Source: Anthostomella pinea (taxonomy: Eukaryota > Ascomycota > Sordariomycetes > Xylariales > Xylariaceae). Taken from it: a DNA stretch of 64,000 bases. Every line of letters begins with the position of its first letter. Within the stretch, counting starts at the first letter, position 1. Location: assembly GCA_963556695.1 (NCBI GenBank), contig CAUWAG010000013.1, forward strand, positions 372,001-436,000, read 5' to 3'. A program made the position numbers and the translations under genes. The notes under the pieces were generated by a model. That model saw only the letters and a list, made by a program, of their open reading frames with translations, made no database searches and had not been told where the DNA came from. Positions 33,516-44,149 of the stretch are shown one piece after another.

Positions 33516-35618
33516 ATGAGCGAAGCTCCTCCCCCTCCGCCGCCGCCACATGGCTCGAACCCCAGGACATCGAACTCGAACTCGAACTCGAACCTGCCGC
33601 CCGGCAAATACGACATATTCATCATACCACCCCATTCCCAGGGCTCAGGCTTCCTCTACCTGCCTTCACTAAAGCCAAATGTCAACAGTTTCGCTGCCGG
33701 GTTCGCCTCTGCACTAATAATAGTAGCCCTGGCCCAGAGCATGGCACCAGCTTTCCGGACGTGGTGGAGCAGCTTTCAGGGAATGGGGAACTTCGGCATG
33801 ATTCTCTTGGTGGCTGCAGTTGGTGTTGGAGCCTGGGCGTTGGGTAGGATACAACAGGAGGGCGGTCCAGGACCAGGCGGAGGACCCCAAGGCAGTTATG
33901 GCGGGTACGGACCCAGTGCCGGGGGATACACTGACGGCTTCGGTTCTAACGCTGGACCGCATCCAAACACCGGACCTCCTCCAGATCACGGGCCTCCTCC
34001 ACCTCCGCCACCTCATAATTCTCCCCCGCCTCCCCGGTCAGGACCTCCGCCCACTACTCCTGGTGCAGATAAACCCAAGTCCTCCTGGCAAGAGCGCCCT
34101 GAAGCCGAAACACCTAAAGGCTCCTGGGAGAAAGCGAGAGAGGAAACCCGGCGGAAGGATGAAGAAAGAAAAGTCAGGGAGGCCGAGCAGCGCAAGAAGG
34201 AAGAAATCCTTAAGCGTTTGAACGAGCTGCGTCAGAAAGAAGCTCGCGAGCGCGCCAGACGTGAGCAAGAAGCAAAAGACAAACGGGATCACGAGGCACG
34301 TGAGAAGGAAAAACGTGAAAAGGAAGCAGCAGAGATTCGGGAACGGGCGGCACGCGAAAAGAAGCAGCGAGAGGAAGAACAGCAGAAGAAAGACGCTCAG
34401 GAACGAGCGGCACGCGAAAAGAAGCAACGAGAGGAAGAACAGCAGAAGAAAGACGCTCAGGACAAGGCGCAACGGGAGAAAGAACTGAGGGAAACCAGAG
34501 CGCGAGAAGCTAGGGAAAGAGAACTTCGTGATAGACTCGAAAGAGAGAAGAGCCTCAGAGAGAAGTACGAGAGAGAGGCCAAGGAAAGGGAGGCTGCGCG
34601 CGTCAAGGAAGCTGAAGCAGCTAAGGCAAGGGAGGCAGAGACAACCAGGAAGAGCACTTACGCCTTTAGCTCAGTTGGGGAAAAGACCAACCCATGGCCC
34701 AATGGCAAACCGCCGGCTCGACCTCCCTCTCCTGCCAAACCCAACCCAACACCCACTTCCGCCAAACGACCTCCGGCACCCAGCGCAAATACCTTCCATG
34801 GCACAGAAGACGATACGTACTCGTACCGGCCATACGACCAGCCAAAAGGGCACAGTCGAAGAAGGTCAGGGGAGACGGTGTTCACGGAATCGTCGTATGC
34901 CCCCTCCCAGTCGACTTCGCGGACAACGCCACCGCCCTCGATGCGAGGACCCTACACAACCAAGGACCCGGACAAGATTGTCATCAAGGCTGTCTATGCC
35001 TTTGTCAACCAGTTCTCCAAGACTCCTGCTTCGCAGCTGATCTCGGGTGTCAATCCTGTGACGGATGGGCTTATTCTTCGTATAACAACTGCGGGGCTGT
35101 TCATCGACGACGACGTGCGTGGCATTGCACAGCGAGAATGGGATGTCAAGGCGTGGACGCTCAAACTCATGGAGGTATGGTGTTCCTCGCGTTGCTTTAA
35201 CGATTCCAACGCATCCTCCAAGGTGAACAAGACGGGAGCTCCACGCTTCAAGTTATCCGGACGCGGTCAATCGAAAACGCTGACGGGCGACGATGCCGAT
35301 ACGTTCCTCACCGACATGTTGCACTCGTGCAAGGATGAATGTCGTCTTGGCCCTCATGGTGATTGGGATGATGCGTCATCGTATGCCAACGGCACGCCGC
35401 AGACCGCACAGTGGAAGCAGCGTGGCCTGCACGTGCTGCGCGCCACGATTAAAGATCAAGAGGGCAAGAGATACATGTTTGTGCTCGATGAAGAAGAGGG
35501 CTGGAAGCTGGCTGTGGGCTTGCAACGTCTGCGAAAAGGAAGTCAGGCCCGTCAGCTAGGTATTCAGCCCATGTCGACGGCAGAGGCAAAGAATACACTC
35601 GAAATGCTAGGGTGGTAG
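33516..35618 (+). CDS. Membrane and coiled-coil protein, function unknown
   Basis: One open frame of 700 residues without introns. It begins with a Pro run and an SN dipeptide run, then a conserved-looking block (KYDIFIIPPHSQGSGFLYLP). Two hydrophobic segments follow, at about 65-82 (AAGFASALIIVALAQ) and 95-110 (FGMILLVAAVGVGAWALG). Next come a Gly/Pro-rich linker (about 112-185), a long Arg/Lys/Glu coiled coil (about 190-385), a Pro/Ser linker, and a globular C-terminal domain of about 200 residues (KIVIKAVYAFVNQFSK to the end) that contains RGIAQREWDVKAWTLKLM. It resembles conserved hypothetical fungal proteins; I do not recognise a function. The start is the first ATG of the frame. It is likely anchored in a membrane with the coil exposed. 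Confidence 0.82.
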   Translation: MSEAPPPPPPPHGSNPRTSNSNSNSNLPPGKYDIFIIPPHSQGSGFLYLPSLKPNVNSFAAGFASALIIVALAQSMAPAFRTWWSSFQGMGNFGMILLVAAVGVGAWALGRIQQEGGPGPGGGPQGSYGGYGPSAGGYTDGFGSNAGPHPNTGPPPDHGPPPPPPPHNSPPPPRSGPPPTTPGADKPKSSWQERPEAETPKGSWEKAREETRRKDEERKVREAEQRKKEEILKRLNELRQKEARERARREQEAKDKRDHEAREKEKREKEAAEIRERAAREKKQREEEQQKKDAQERAAREKKQREEEQQKKDAQDKAQREKELRETRAREARERELRDRLEREKSLREKYEREAKEREAARVKEAEAAKAREAETTRKSTYAFSSVGEKTNPWPNGKPPARPPSPAKPNPTPTSAKRPPAPSANTFHGTEDDTYSYRPYDQPKGHSRRRSGETVFTESSYAPSQSTSRTTPPPSMRGPYTTKDPDKIVIKAVYAFVNQFSKTPASQLISGVNPVTDGLILRITTAGLFIDDDVRGIAQREWDVKAWTLKLMEVWCSSRCFNDSNASSKVNKTGAPRFKLSGRGQSKTLTGDDADTFLTDMLHSCKDECRLGPHGDWDDASSYANGTPQTAQWKQRGLHVLRATIKDQEGKRYMFVLDEEEGWKLAVGLQRLRKGSQARQLGIQPMSTAEAKNTLEMLGW
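34341..34460 (+). repeat. 60-bp tandem duplication in the coiled coil
   Basis: Two adjacent 60-base units (34341-34400 and 34401-34460) match at 58 of 60 positions and encode the same 20-residue block, ERAAREKKQREEEQQKKDAQ, twice. The frame is kept. This is a recent in-frame duplication that lengthens the coiled coil. Confidence 0.92.
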
Positions 35619-36344
35619 TCTGTCGAACGGCAGAAGGCGACGCTCAGGGTCGGCGGCCGGAAGATGTCGTCGCGGGGTCGCCATGTTATATGCGGCGCTT
35701 GTGGAATGTGGAATGTGGACTGGAATGCTCAAGCATATGAGCTTGGACGGAGTCACATTCCAGCAGATTTTTGGTCTTTTGCTCAATGCATTGCGAAGCG
35801 TGGCGAATTGAGGTGGGTGCATTGTGTCGTCCATTTGGGTTCGCGACGACGGCTTGAGATGAGTCCTCGGCATCTAGTGGCAGGGACTGCATGTAGAGCT
35901 GAGATTGTCACCAATAGGCAGATGTGAAAATACGAGAATCATGAGAATTTACGACGAACAACACCCGAGAGCTTAGAAGCTATTGCTGCGCCACTGTTGT
36001 CGTAAATGCATTGATTACTGCTTGTGCCCGAATACAGCGTAAAGGACAAGGCCATGCCAATCAGGGCAGCCCTTCGATAACCTCCGGTGCCGTAGCGTTT
36101 TCGCATGAACCTTAACAATGACAACTACTGCCTTCGATCCTCCCTTTGAAACCCATGACAGCCGCAATGGCCAGTCTCGACCGCCACGTGCTTCATACCT
36201 ACCTTCTTAGATATACACGCGAGTACACCAGGCCCCCTCCCTCACTTCAGGCTCTCTGGTCGGAAGCTTTCCCGATTTACAGCCGCCAGGATTCGTTCCT
36301 TGCCTCATGGCTGCGGCACCATCTCGACTTCCGAGCTCATGCGA
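35619..36344. other. Intergenic
   Basis: This contains the 3' region of the coiled-coil gene. No supported gene. A minus-strand frame of about 55 codons from an ATG near 36106 (MRKRYGTGGYRRAALIGMAL) has one hydrophobic stretch but no other support. Confidence 0.4.
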
Positions 36345-36579
36345 GTCGGAACGGTATACATACCGGGAGCAGGCAACAGCAGCAGCAGTAAAACGCACGA
36401 TCAACGGCATTCCCATGCAGTCGACGAGTCGTGGTCCTCGGGCGCTCGCTGTCGAGAAGGACGGGGGTGGGCACCACGGTCTTTGTGCCGCTGGGCGCTA
36501 CCTCTCGGGTTTTGATTCGGTGGCGCGGTCCGGAGTGGTAGACGCGGCGCGCCGTGGAGATGGACACGTATATGATCAT
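36345..36579 (-). CDS. Possible small hypothetical gene or exon
   Basis: An open stretch from ATG 36579 (MIIYVSISTARRVYHSGPRH) has strongly C/G-ending codons like the neighbouring real genes and reads on through VLLDSERPRTTTRRL. After a Cys run (CCCCCLLP) a good donor, gtatgt, occurs, so a second exon may lie to the left, near 36220-36300. The frame is also open upstream of the ATG, so the start is uncertain. No family is recognised. It could equally be part of a larger undetected gene or a relic. Confidence 0.35.
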
Positions 36580-37033
36580 TGAGAAGCGGTCCGAGCAATG
36601 GGGTTGGGGGTTTCATCGGGTGGGATTGCGGCCTGGTTGATGGAGCTGGTGGCTGTGTGGGTGGCAGTGAGAAAAGGGGTGGAAAGGGGGTGAGAGTGAG
36701 CATGGGCGTGCAGGTGCAAACCGTGGCTTAATCCGCCGGCTCTCTGATCTGCGGGCCGTTCTAACTAAGGTACCGCCATCTCGTCCTTCATCGCCAGCCC
36801 TCTCAGCACCCACTTCATCAGCACCAAAGCCTATCAATCTCCCAAGCAACCGAATCGAGGTCATCTCTAGAGGCTTTGTTAGTCAGCAGACTGCAACCGC
36901 GGAGCTGAAGACACGCTCCAAGCCTGGACAGAATCTGAACGCGCGCATGCCTCAGCTGTGGTTCGGAAGAACACCGTTTCTCATAACTAGCCATCATAAA
37001 CAAGGAAACTTCCAGAGTACGGACATAATCCCG
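36580..37033. other. Intergenic
   Basis: Nothing recognised. Low-complexity purine-rich sequence lies near 36650-36710. Confidence 0.4.
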
Positions 37034-37294
37034 GTGGGCGAAAAGTTCAGAGGCTGGGAGTCAAGAGCGAAACCAAGAGGCCTTGCGGAAGATGGTCACC
37101 TTGCTCAAAGAGCTACGGGGCGCCGTCGACTCAACCCAGAGGAAGGCTTGCATAGTCATCTACGACAGGGAGGCCAAACCTCCGGCCCTGCAGATATTCA
37201 CTCGTCAGGATAAGAGAGAAGCGTTGCCTCAAGACATTATCCGATCTTTTTGGGATGGCGGAAGAGGGGCTGGCGAAAAGAAGGACACTACTTA
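37034..37294 (+). pseudogene. Coding-like relic, family not recognised
   Basis: A single frame of about 87 codons reads through MVTLLKELRGAVDS, ACIVIYDREAKPPALQIF and EALPQDIIRSFWD. The alternation of hydrophobic and charged residues and the codon use suggest a real protein fragment. No ATG precedes the conserved-looking part apart from the internal Met, and neither side continues. It is probably the 3' part of a lost gene. I do not recognise the family. Confidence 0.3.
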
Positions 37295-38970
37295 GGTAGA
37301 CCTCGAGGTGATGGTCTACTCATCCGATCTCCTCTCGTTCTCAGCTCTCCCGTATCGGGGCAAGAGTACTTGGCCCTACGCCCCCTCCCTGCGTATCGGT
37401 TTTCTTCGCAACGCATCCTTGGGGTGTTCCACCTAGGATGTTGCGATGCAAAACTCGGCAGCTCTTCGCGACGTCTCTCGCGTGGAGCATAAATCTCAGA
37501 AGCAATGATGCCATTGACATAGGGAGTTTACCACCTGCACTGGTGCTCTAGAAAGATGCCTACAACTGTCTGATGAATAGGAAGAGATCATGATCGTCCA
37601 AGGATGTATTGATTTCGTTCACATGGTGAAAAGAAGATCGGAACCTCACATCGACTTAGTGATTCGCAGGCGGTATCGAAACCTGCAGCAGAAGTTGTTT
37701 CGGGACACATTTCGACCTGCTGTTAAGATTTGAATTATATCTATGCTCTGATCCTCATAGTAAGCTTCGCAGCGTCCTCATACAGCTCATGCAATGAGAG
37801 CTGACGGGTATGAGTGTGGTTCTCTCTAGGAGAGTCGGGCGAAACGACTTTGGGCCCGTGAAAAAGGTAATATAGATACTTGGAGCGGCGCAACTCCGTA
37901 AGGCTTCCAAATTGATGGCATCCCGTCATCTGCTTTGCTCCTTAAGTCTGGCAGTACTCGTAGACAGTTGGTGATAACCACGCATTCCGACCTGACCGTC
38001 ATGACTTGTCCACAGAGTCGTATAAGTGACACCTGGGTGACTGGAGACTCGAAGAGATGGGTGGTCCTCTTCTCCTCTACAGAGAGGTATCATTGATTGT
38101 TTTCCGCACAAGTGATGGAGGTGACGTGGTTGCAGTTCTTGATGTCTAACTCATCCAGACTCCATCGGTCACCGGACTCCCAGACACCGCATTGCGCATG
38201 AGGTACATATAGGGTTCCTTTGAGATGGGAATAAGATCGGTGTCGGGGTAATAACGCCCGATTGCAGGGTAGTCCATGTCCTTATTTATAATTAGTGAAG
38301 GAATGACTGGGGTCTATGCGGGTGAAGATGATATAATAGATCTCTTGCCGCAGAAAGGGTCTTACTATTAATAACAAGTGGACGTGTGGAGATCCAGGGG
38401 TCAAGACAGGTGATGGTTAGGAACAGGATGATGATTGGTCAACTGTCTGATCTATGGTTCCACGCGGGAGAATCCCAGCTACCTAGATATGGCTGTGGGA
38501 GCCCTTTGTTGGAACTTGGCCGGCGAGCACCCGAATGCTGTCACCACAATAAACCGAGAGCCAGCCACCCTGGGAGATCTCTCGGTCAAGACCCCAATCA
38601 GTTGTAAGGTTTCTGTACTAAAGTCTACTTAATTGACTTATAATAGAAGAACGGCGCTCCGATGCACCGGTCTTGAAAGTCGGGGAAAGTAGATATCTAG
38701 TCGGCGCCCCCGAATGTTTACCGAGGTTGCCTGAATGATGCCACTGGTCTTGCCATCGGTATCAATGTTGCCACTGTGATTTTCTAAAGGTGGTAAAGCT
38801 CTAATGCCCAGAATCTTTTGTATAAAGATACATCCTGTGCGGAAAGGAATATAATTCTGCCAATGCCGATATGAGTAAGAATTTCGACTACAGCTCTGCT
38901 CTCTACACGCCAACAAATTGACCCGCGTACTCACGCCCATCCAACACAAAACCCGAGAGCATTTTTCACG
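37295..38970. other. Gene-poor region
   Basis: No gene recognised in 1.7 kb. Sequence from about 37490 is AT-richer than the flanks. Short frames near 38386-38640 have no motifs. Confidence 0.45.
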
Positions 38971-39652
38971 ACGCAGCTTCAGTATTTCTTAACCACCTTC
39001 CTGGGCGGCCTAGCTGCCACGAGCGCTATTGCCAACCCAGCACGCTTAGCAAGTAGAGACCGAGCCTTACAGGACCGAGGGGACAAGAGCGAAGTCTACC
39101 AGCAAGTTGCCAAGCTTGCTGGGAAGAACAAGCTAGACCCAGACGTTCTACATGTCCTGCAGCAAATTCGGCCGATCGACAAGGAAAGTGGAAGGTACAA
39201 GAAATACTCTGAGTGGCTTAAGGAGTTGATGGACAAGCTCGGATACTAGCATACCTGGCTGGTCGTGCTGGGGACCAACGCTGAGAAGTCAATCGCGGAC
39301 CAGATCGAAGGAATAAGCATGGACCTCCGATTCGACAGCCGCGACTACCTGTCGACGAGAGTGTTCACGGATGACTGGTATCATCCCACGGGGACCAACA
39401 GTTGGTGAAGTATTTAGGCACAATCAAAAAGGACATTGATTTGGACAAACTTTGTGAGTGACTCCGGATTCGCCTTAAGGCTGGAGTATGGCGGTAGCCG
39501 CTGACGACTGCAGTCGACGAATACGAGGACGATAGTGACCACAAGAAGATGGACGCTGAGAAGAACAACTGCGCGGTGTTCGTCGCCTGGATGGCGGAGA
39601 AACTGAAAGTCAAACAGCCTGATGTTGGAGACTATCGCCTAGCTGAAGCATA
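38971..39652 (+). pseudogene. Decayed gene for a probable secreted protein of unknown family
   Basis: A reading frame opens with ACG where an ATG would be expected (38971), followed by QLQYFLTTFLGGLAATSAIA, which looks like a signal peptide with a cleavage site. It continues through PARLASRDRALQDRG, VAKLAGKNKLDPDVLHVL and YSEWLKELMDKLGY to an in-frame TAG at 39247-39249. It then stays open (HTWLVVLGTNAEKSIADQI, MDLRFDSRDYLSTRVFTDDW) to about 39387. There the frame shifts to QQLVKYLGTIKKDIDLDKL. An intron with donor gtgagt and acceptor ctgcag leads to FDEYEDDSDHKKMDAEKNN and a stop at 39652. Three separate lesions mark it as a pseudogene. The family is not recognised. Confidence 0.6.
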
Positions 39653-40023
39653 ATGTGCCGACTCTTGTCTATGGATTATGGAGTTATCAACAGGCACATC
39701 GGAACGGAGGGCACGTCGGGTGTAGAAGATGCGATAGCTTTGAAGCTCACATGTGGAAGCAGAAGCTGTGAGCTTACTCCCCATATTTACCTTAGGACAT
39801 AAGCACATAGAACCCACCAGATAGCAGATGCAACCTGTCTTCCAGTAACGTTCACGGTAGACCATCCTCGTTGTCGTGACTCTATCGACCGGCCAGCTCA
39901 AGGCGTCTAGAATACCAGCCCTGGAGATCTTTACAGACCCATATGAGTACCTAGACGCGTCACGACGTGGCCGATGTACGTTACTGCTAGATACGTCACT
40001 TCAAATCAGGACCCCGTTGCCAC
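39653..40023. other. Intergenic
   Basis: These 371 bases lie between the pseudogene and the 3' end of HRI1. Nothing recognisable. Confidence 0.5.
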
Positions 40024-40807
40024 TCATAGCTCACCGTACTCAACCACATCCCACACCGACTCTTCGTGCTTCACCTTGCTCCCCAGCACAATACCAGCCC
40101 CATGCGTAGCCTCGACACACGGCAGCCAGAGGGAGCCCATGCGGTATTGCCGCTCCCACTTGCCATCAACCCACTGCCACCGCTCAAGCGTGAACTCCTC
40201 ACCCTTCCTCACAACCCCTTGGCAGTAATGGCCAAGGCAAATCACCATGCCCCGCTCCTGCTGCGCATTGTTCTTCAACTCAAGCACGATGCAGCGAGCC
40301 TTCGAAACGCGAGAGGGGATGGACAAGGCTTCGGACCTCTCCGGGATGGGCATGGGCTCGGTGTCGGTCCATATCTCTTCGTAATTCGTCTCCCTCCCCG
40401 TGGCGGGATTGACCATCCGACCCGTCTCCAGCGTGCGGCCGTCGTCTTGCGTGACCATGTTGCCTTCATCAGTGACTTCCTCCGCGCCACTCGAGCGGTT
40501 GTCGACGAAATGGCGCCAAGTCGAATGTCGAACGCCGTTGTGCACCTCGGAGGTCGAACACCCTGCGAACGCCCAGTCGAGGCGAGAGGTCGGTAACTCA
40601 ACTGCCTACGTTTGAGCTGCTTGCCCGGAGGAAGAACCAGTGGCCAGACACACCTTCGTTCTCTGCCGCCTCGCCGTTGGACGTCGGCTTGAGGATCCGG
40701 ATATCGACGAACCGTCGTTCTGGTGACGTCAGGACTACTGTGGATGTGGGCTCGGAGGCCGGCTCGGGGAGCCACCGGATGGAGTCCCGTATGGAAATAG
40801 AGGCCAT
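40024..40807 (-). CDS. HRI1: HRI1-family protein
   Basis: Yeast Hri1 is a small soluble protein that interacts with casein kinase Hrr25 and was linked to protein translocation; its exact function is unsettled. Exons 40807-40654 and 40601-40024, with a 52-nt GT-AG intron, give 243 residues, the usual size. Family features are ISIRDSIRWLPEPASEPTST and VVLTSPERRFVDIRIL at the N-terminus, LDWAFAGCSTSEVHNGVRHS after the intron, then STWRHFVDNR, the GRMVNPATGRETNYEEIW block and a C-terminal beta-rich part with ERWQWVDGKWERQYRMG. The start is the ATG before ASISIRDS; the frame continues upstream but without conservation. Overlapping plus-strand frames are shadows. Confidence 0.88.
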
Positions 40808-41510
40808 TGTGTATGAGAGCTTTTGAGGGGAGGCGATTGCGATTGAGAAAGATGACGCCGGATCGTGAAGATGTTGCAGACGAGCCGTCGAGAAGAACGG
40901 CAGCCCCGCCCGAGGACGGCGGGCTTGATGTGGGGGGTTTTGGCGCCACTTCACGGCGCTTCTATCCCTTCTACGGCACTCGTACTCACCGTAGCTAAGG
41001 AGGGGTTTTTGATATATCCGTCTATAATGCCGAAAAGGCGAGCTGACCAGGTGTTCAGACTGTGAGAGTGTACTGCCGAGTTGATGTCAGATTGATTGAA
41101 CAGCCTTAATAGCCCTTCACATCCCAGGGCACTTCTATCCGAGAATGTCATTGTAGGGTTTCAATGCAAATACACCAACAGCCTGTAGGTCAGGGAAACT
41201 GCCTTACGTTGGGAGTCATAAGAAGGAAGCGGTGGAAAGAATATGAAGAATACGGTGTATCCACTTGAGCCTACCTCATGGTTCGATATAGCACAAACCT
41301 GACAATCGATTGGCCAAACTATATGGGTTGTTGGTGGAAATGACTCGAAGACAAACTCCCTGGTGGTGTATGCATCTGCGAGACACTCGCAACTTCTCAC
41401 GTATAGCCGCTTGTGGAGATATTTGCATGTGCATACGACGTCACAAGTTCACAACATGAAAGAGAGTGCCCTTCAGAGGTTATCATTGTGATGGTTTCTT
41501 GATAGTATCG
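40808..41510. other. Intergenic
   Basis: This contains the HRI1 promoter. No gene was recognised in these 703 bases. Confidence 0.5.
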
Positions 41511-41770
41511 TTAAAACCGCCAGAAAAGGTGGCAAGGCAGATGTTCTGAGATTCGATCACCCTCCTCGGTATCCTCCTCGGTATCATCGTCACTGTCATT
41601 GCTGTCGTCCTCCTCCCGCAGCCCGCACTTTGAGAATAGGTCGAGAACATCAGCAGCTTGACAGGCGAAGGCCAGGGACATTGGGGTCTCTTCGTCGTCG
41701 TCTTCGATGTAGACATCTATCCCCTTCTCCATGAGAAGAAAAAGGACGATTTCCCTATGGTGATTCGCAG
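41511..41770 (-). pseudogene. Fragment of an ankyrin-repeat gene (third copy)
   Basis: A minus-strand exon follows a good 3' splice site (ttcttgcag) at 41771. It reads AANHHREIVLFLLMEKGIDV and then YIEDDDEETPMSLAFACQAA, ending in an acidic run. It is clearly related to the last exon of the larger ankyrin pseudogene at 42097-43547, where the corresponding text is NNHTGIVIFPLEKGIDPHIE followed by DEDEETAMPLAYTTDA. No 5' part was found to the right before the solo LTR. It is a partial duplicate separated from its parent. Confidence 0.65.
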
Positions 41771-41873
41771 CTGCAAGAATAAGCGAGTCAGTTGACCAAA
41801 CGGCGAGAATGTATAATTTGAGATTGCTTAGGGTTAAGCCTAAGTCACGGAAGACTGTCTTTCAGTGGCTATC

Positions 41874-42022
41874 TGTCACGGCACTAGATGTCAACCCCAC
41901 AGCCCCGCGGGCCAACCCCTATATATACCTGTTCCTGTCCCCTAGCTAGCTTCATAGTTTCTCTTCTTCTTCACGTACATCAACAAAGTCATTCTACAGT
42001 CACCAGCAGCCGAACTGTGACA
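41874..42022. mobile_element. Solo LTR of a retrotransposon
   Basis: A 149-bp element starts TGTCACGG and ends CTGTGACA, so the ends form a 6-bp inverted repeat (TGTCAC/GTGACA). It is flanked by a perfect 5-bp target duplication, ctatc, at 41869-41873 and 42023-42027. It contains a TATA-like stretch (ctatatatac) and pyrimidine-rich sequence. There is no internal coding region, so this is best explained as a solo LTR left by recombination. Confidence 0.82.
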
Positions 42023-42096
42023 CTATCATCACGTGGCTGATAGTATTATGAGTAACTAGGTGGTGTAATAAGTTATAAGAGAAACGCTTGAGTGTA

Positions 42097-43547
42097 TCAT
42101 TCTGTCTCGTCGGTGTCCTCGTCACTGTCTTCACTGTAATCTGCCTCCCAAAGCTCCCGCTCCACGAACAGGTCGACCACGTCGACAGCGTCGGTAGTGT
42201 ACGCTAAGGGCATTGCAGTCTCTTCGTCTTCGTCTTCGATGTGGGGATCAATACCCTTTTCCAAGGGAAAGATGACGATTCCGGTGTGATTGTTTGCAGC
42301 TGCAACGTGCAATGCGGTCTGATGGTTGTCTGTGGTCGAGTCGATGTCGTGGCCCCATGTTCCCAGAATCCCGGCAACCAGAGTCTTTGTTGCCTGAGGC
42401 TGCTGCGAAATGCAGCAAATTCTGTCCTTTATCATCCTTGGCGGTTTGGTCGGCTTCAGCTTCCAGGAGGGCACCGTAAGTGTCGATGAGGCCCCTTTTC
42501 GCCACAGTGTGGAGTGCCGTGGGATTGTGGTTATCCTTTTGGCTGATGAATGCTTTTCTCAGATCCCGCTCAGACTCGAGGAACCGCTTTTGGTCAAGGC
42601 AGTAGTGGATAGCAGCTGGAAAAAGTTGGCATCACCAGACGTACCCTCGAAAGCTATGCAATGTACCAGTGTACTCGTGGTAGATTGCATGCTGTAACAC
42701 AGTCTTGCCATTTACACCTAGAGGAGTGCTTATGATGACTCCGACTTGCAATGGTGATGCTTTGTAATAGTGATGATGTCGTGTGCGATGAACACACGAA
42801 TGGTATCGTCCGCGCTGTTCATCAGCGCAGCATCCATGCCCGTCTGTCCATTGCTGTTGACGATTTTGGCATCGATACCATTTGTGATCAGTATCTCGAC
42901 CACGTCGTCGTGGTCCCTCTCAGAAGCTAGATGTAGAGCAGTCTCCCAGGCATTGGTGGTGGCATTGATATCTGAGCCGGAACCAAGGATCTGTGATACC
43001 AGGCCGTCGTTGCCGGACATGGCTGAGTGGTGCAAGATTGTCCGGCCCGTGTTGTCCACGGTATATACCTTCGCTCCCTGTCCTGTCCCTCAAACAAGTC
43101 ATAGCTGTCGATGTTTCCCTCGCCGGCAGCAATCATGAGTGAAGTTAAGCCGTGGTCGTCCTGCCCATTGACAAACGCAATTCGTGCGTCGTCCTTAACC
43201 TTAACGTTGCCATTGGTGGTATTCTCGGTGTCTTCATCGTCCGTATCGTTGCCAATTTTCGCACTTTCAAAGTGGGCCTCCTTCAGACAGTAGTCGATGA
43301 TATCTAGATTGGTCAGTTACATGTAATGAGTATGAACCAATTAGGTGAACGTACCCGTAGCATTGGCTTTGGCAGCAAGGTGAATGAATGTTTGACCTTT
43401 GGAGTTGGCAAGTTGTATCAGGACTTTGCCGTTCTTGACTTCCCATCTTGCGGCTAGGTTCTCAATCATGAACTCGAGAACATTTGGACGGTCCTCTTTG
43501 ACGCAATCTCGGATGAGTCGGGCCTCTTGAGGCTGTACGTCTCCCAT
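42097..43547 (-). pseudogene. Ankyrin-repeat gene, decayed
   Basis: From ATG 43547 the protein starts MGDVQPQEARLIRDCVKEDR. Ankyrin-type helices include GQTFIHLAAKANAT, DDHGLTSLMIAAGEGN, TGRTILHHSAMSGNDGLVSQ, AWETALHLASERDHDDVVEI, NHNPTALHTVAKRGLIDTY, KGQNLLHFAAASGN and HQTALHVAAANNHTGI. It ends in an acidic tail (SEDSDEDTDETE). Two introns look intact (43354-43304, and one near 42660 with donor gtacat and acceptor tttttccag). At least three frame breaks occur: near 43078-43090, near 42725-42760 and near 42370. The repeats imply a protein-interaction role for the ancestor. The number of breaks makes a functional product unlikely, although a few could be assembly errors. Confidence 0.72.
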
Positions 43548-44149
43548 GGTGGTAGGCTGCAGTGGAGTCAGGGAAGCTAGGTTGTTGAGGATATCGAACA
43601 AAGAAGGAATCGGAGGAAAGGTTTTCGAGAGATACGGCAGAGGCTTATATGTGTGACAATCAGGCCTGCAGCTGCGCTGGTCAGGGCTGATGGGTTGAAA
43701 TATCTAGATTCAACGATATCTAAGGAAGAAGAGGCAAGGTCTGAAGAGAACGGGGAAGCTAGGGGTATATATGTACATGAATATGTGGAGGTATTATGTA
43801 ATACCGCAACAATATGTTCAGGATGTCCCACCGGTGGGGAACAATGGATGCGTGAATGGGCCATTGTTGAACCTGAACATAATGGGGCAACGTCCCATTA
43901 TGCGGCTGATCTTCAGCGAGAATAATCCAGTGGACAGCCGATTTAAAACTGCTAGGCCTTCTTCTAAAGGCTGGATGAAGGTCATTTTCCGCAACATAGG
44001 AGTATATACAGTAAAATGACGCTAATCAATAGATTACATCTTCCCATAGAAGCCGATCAATTATTGATGACTTCCCACTACACCTATAAACATGACAGCT
44101 AGGTTTTAGCTATGGAACGATAAACATTTAGAATTAAGAAGACCTATGG
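43548..44149. promoter_or_regulatory. Promoter-side region of the ankyrin copy, shared with the second copy
   Basis: The segment around 43830-43940 (ccattgttgaacctgaacat) resembles 44779-44850 (ccatcgttgactccgagctg), upstream of the second ankyrin copy. It seems the duplication included the 5' flank. No gene lies here. Confidence 0.5.

Noticed and set aside
40066..40596. 176-codon plus-strand ORF opposite HRI1
   Set aside because: It is the antisense shadow of the HRI1 coding exon.
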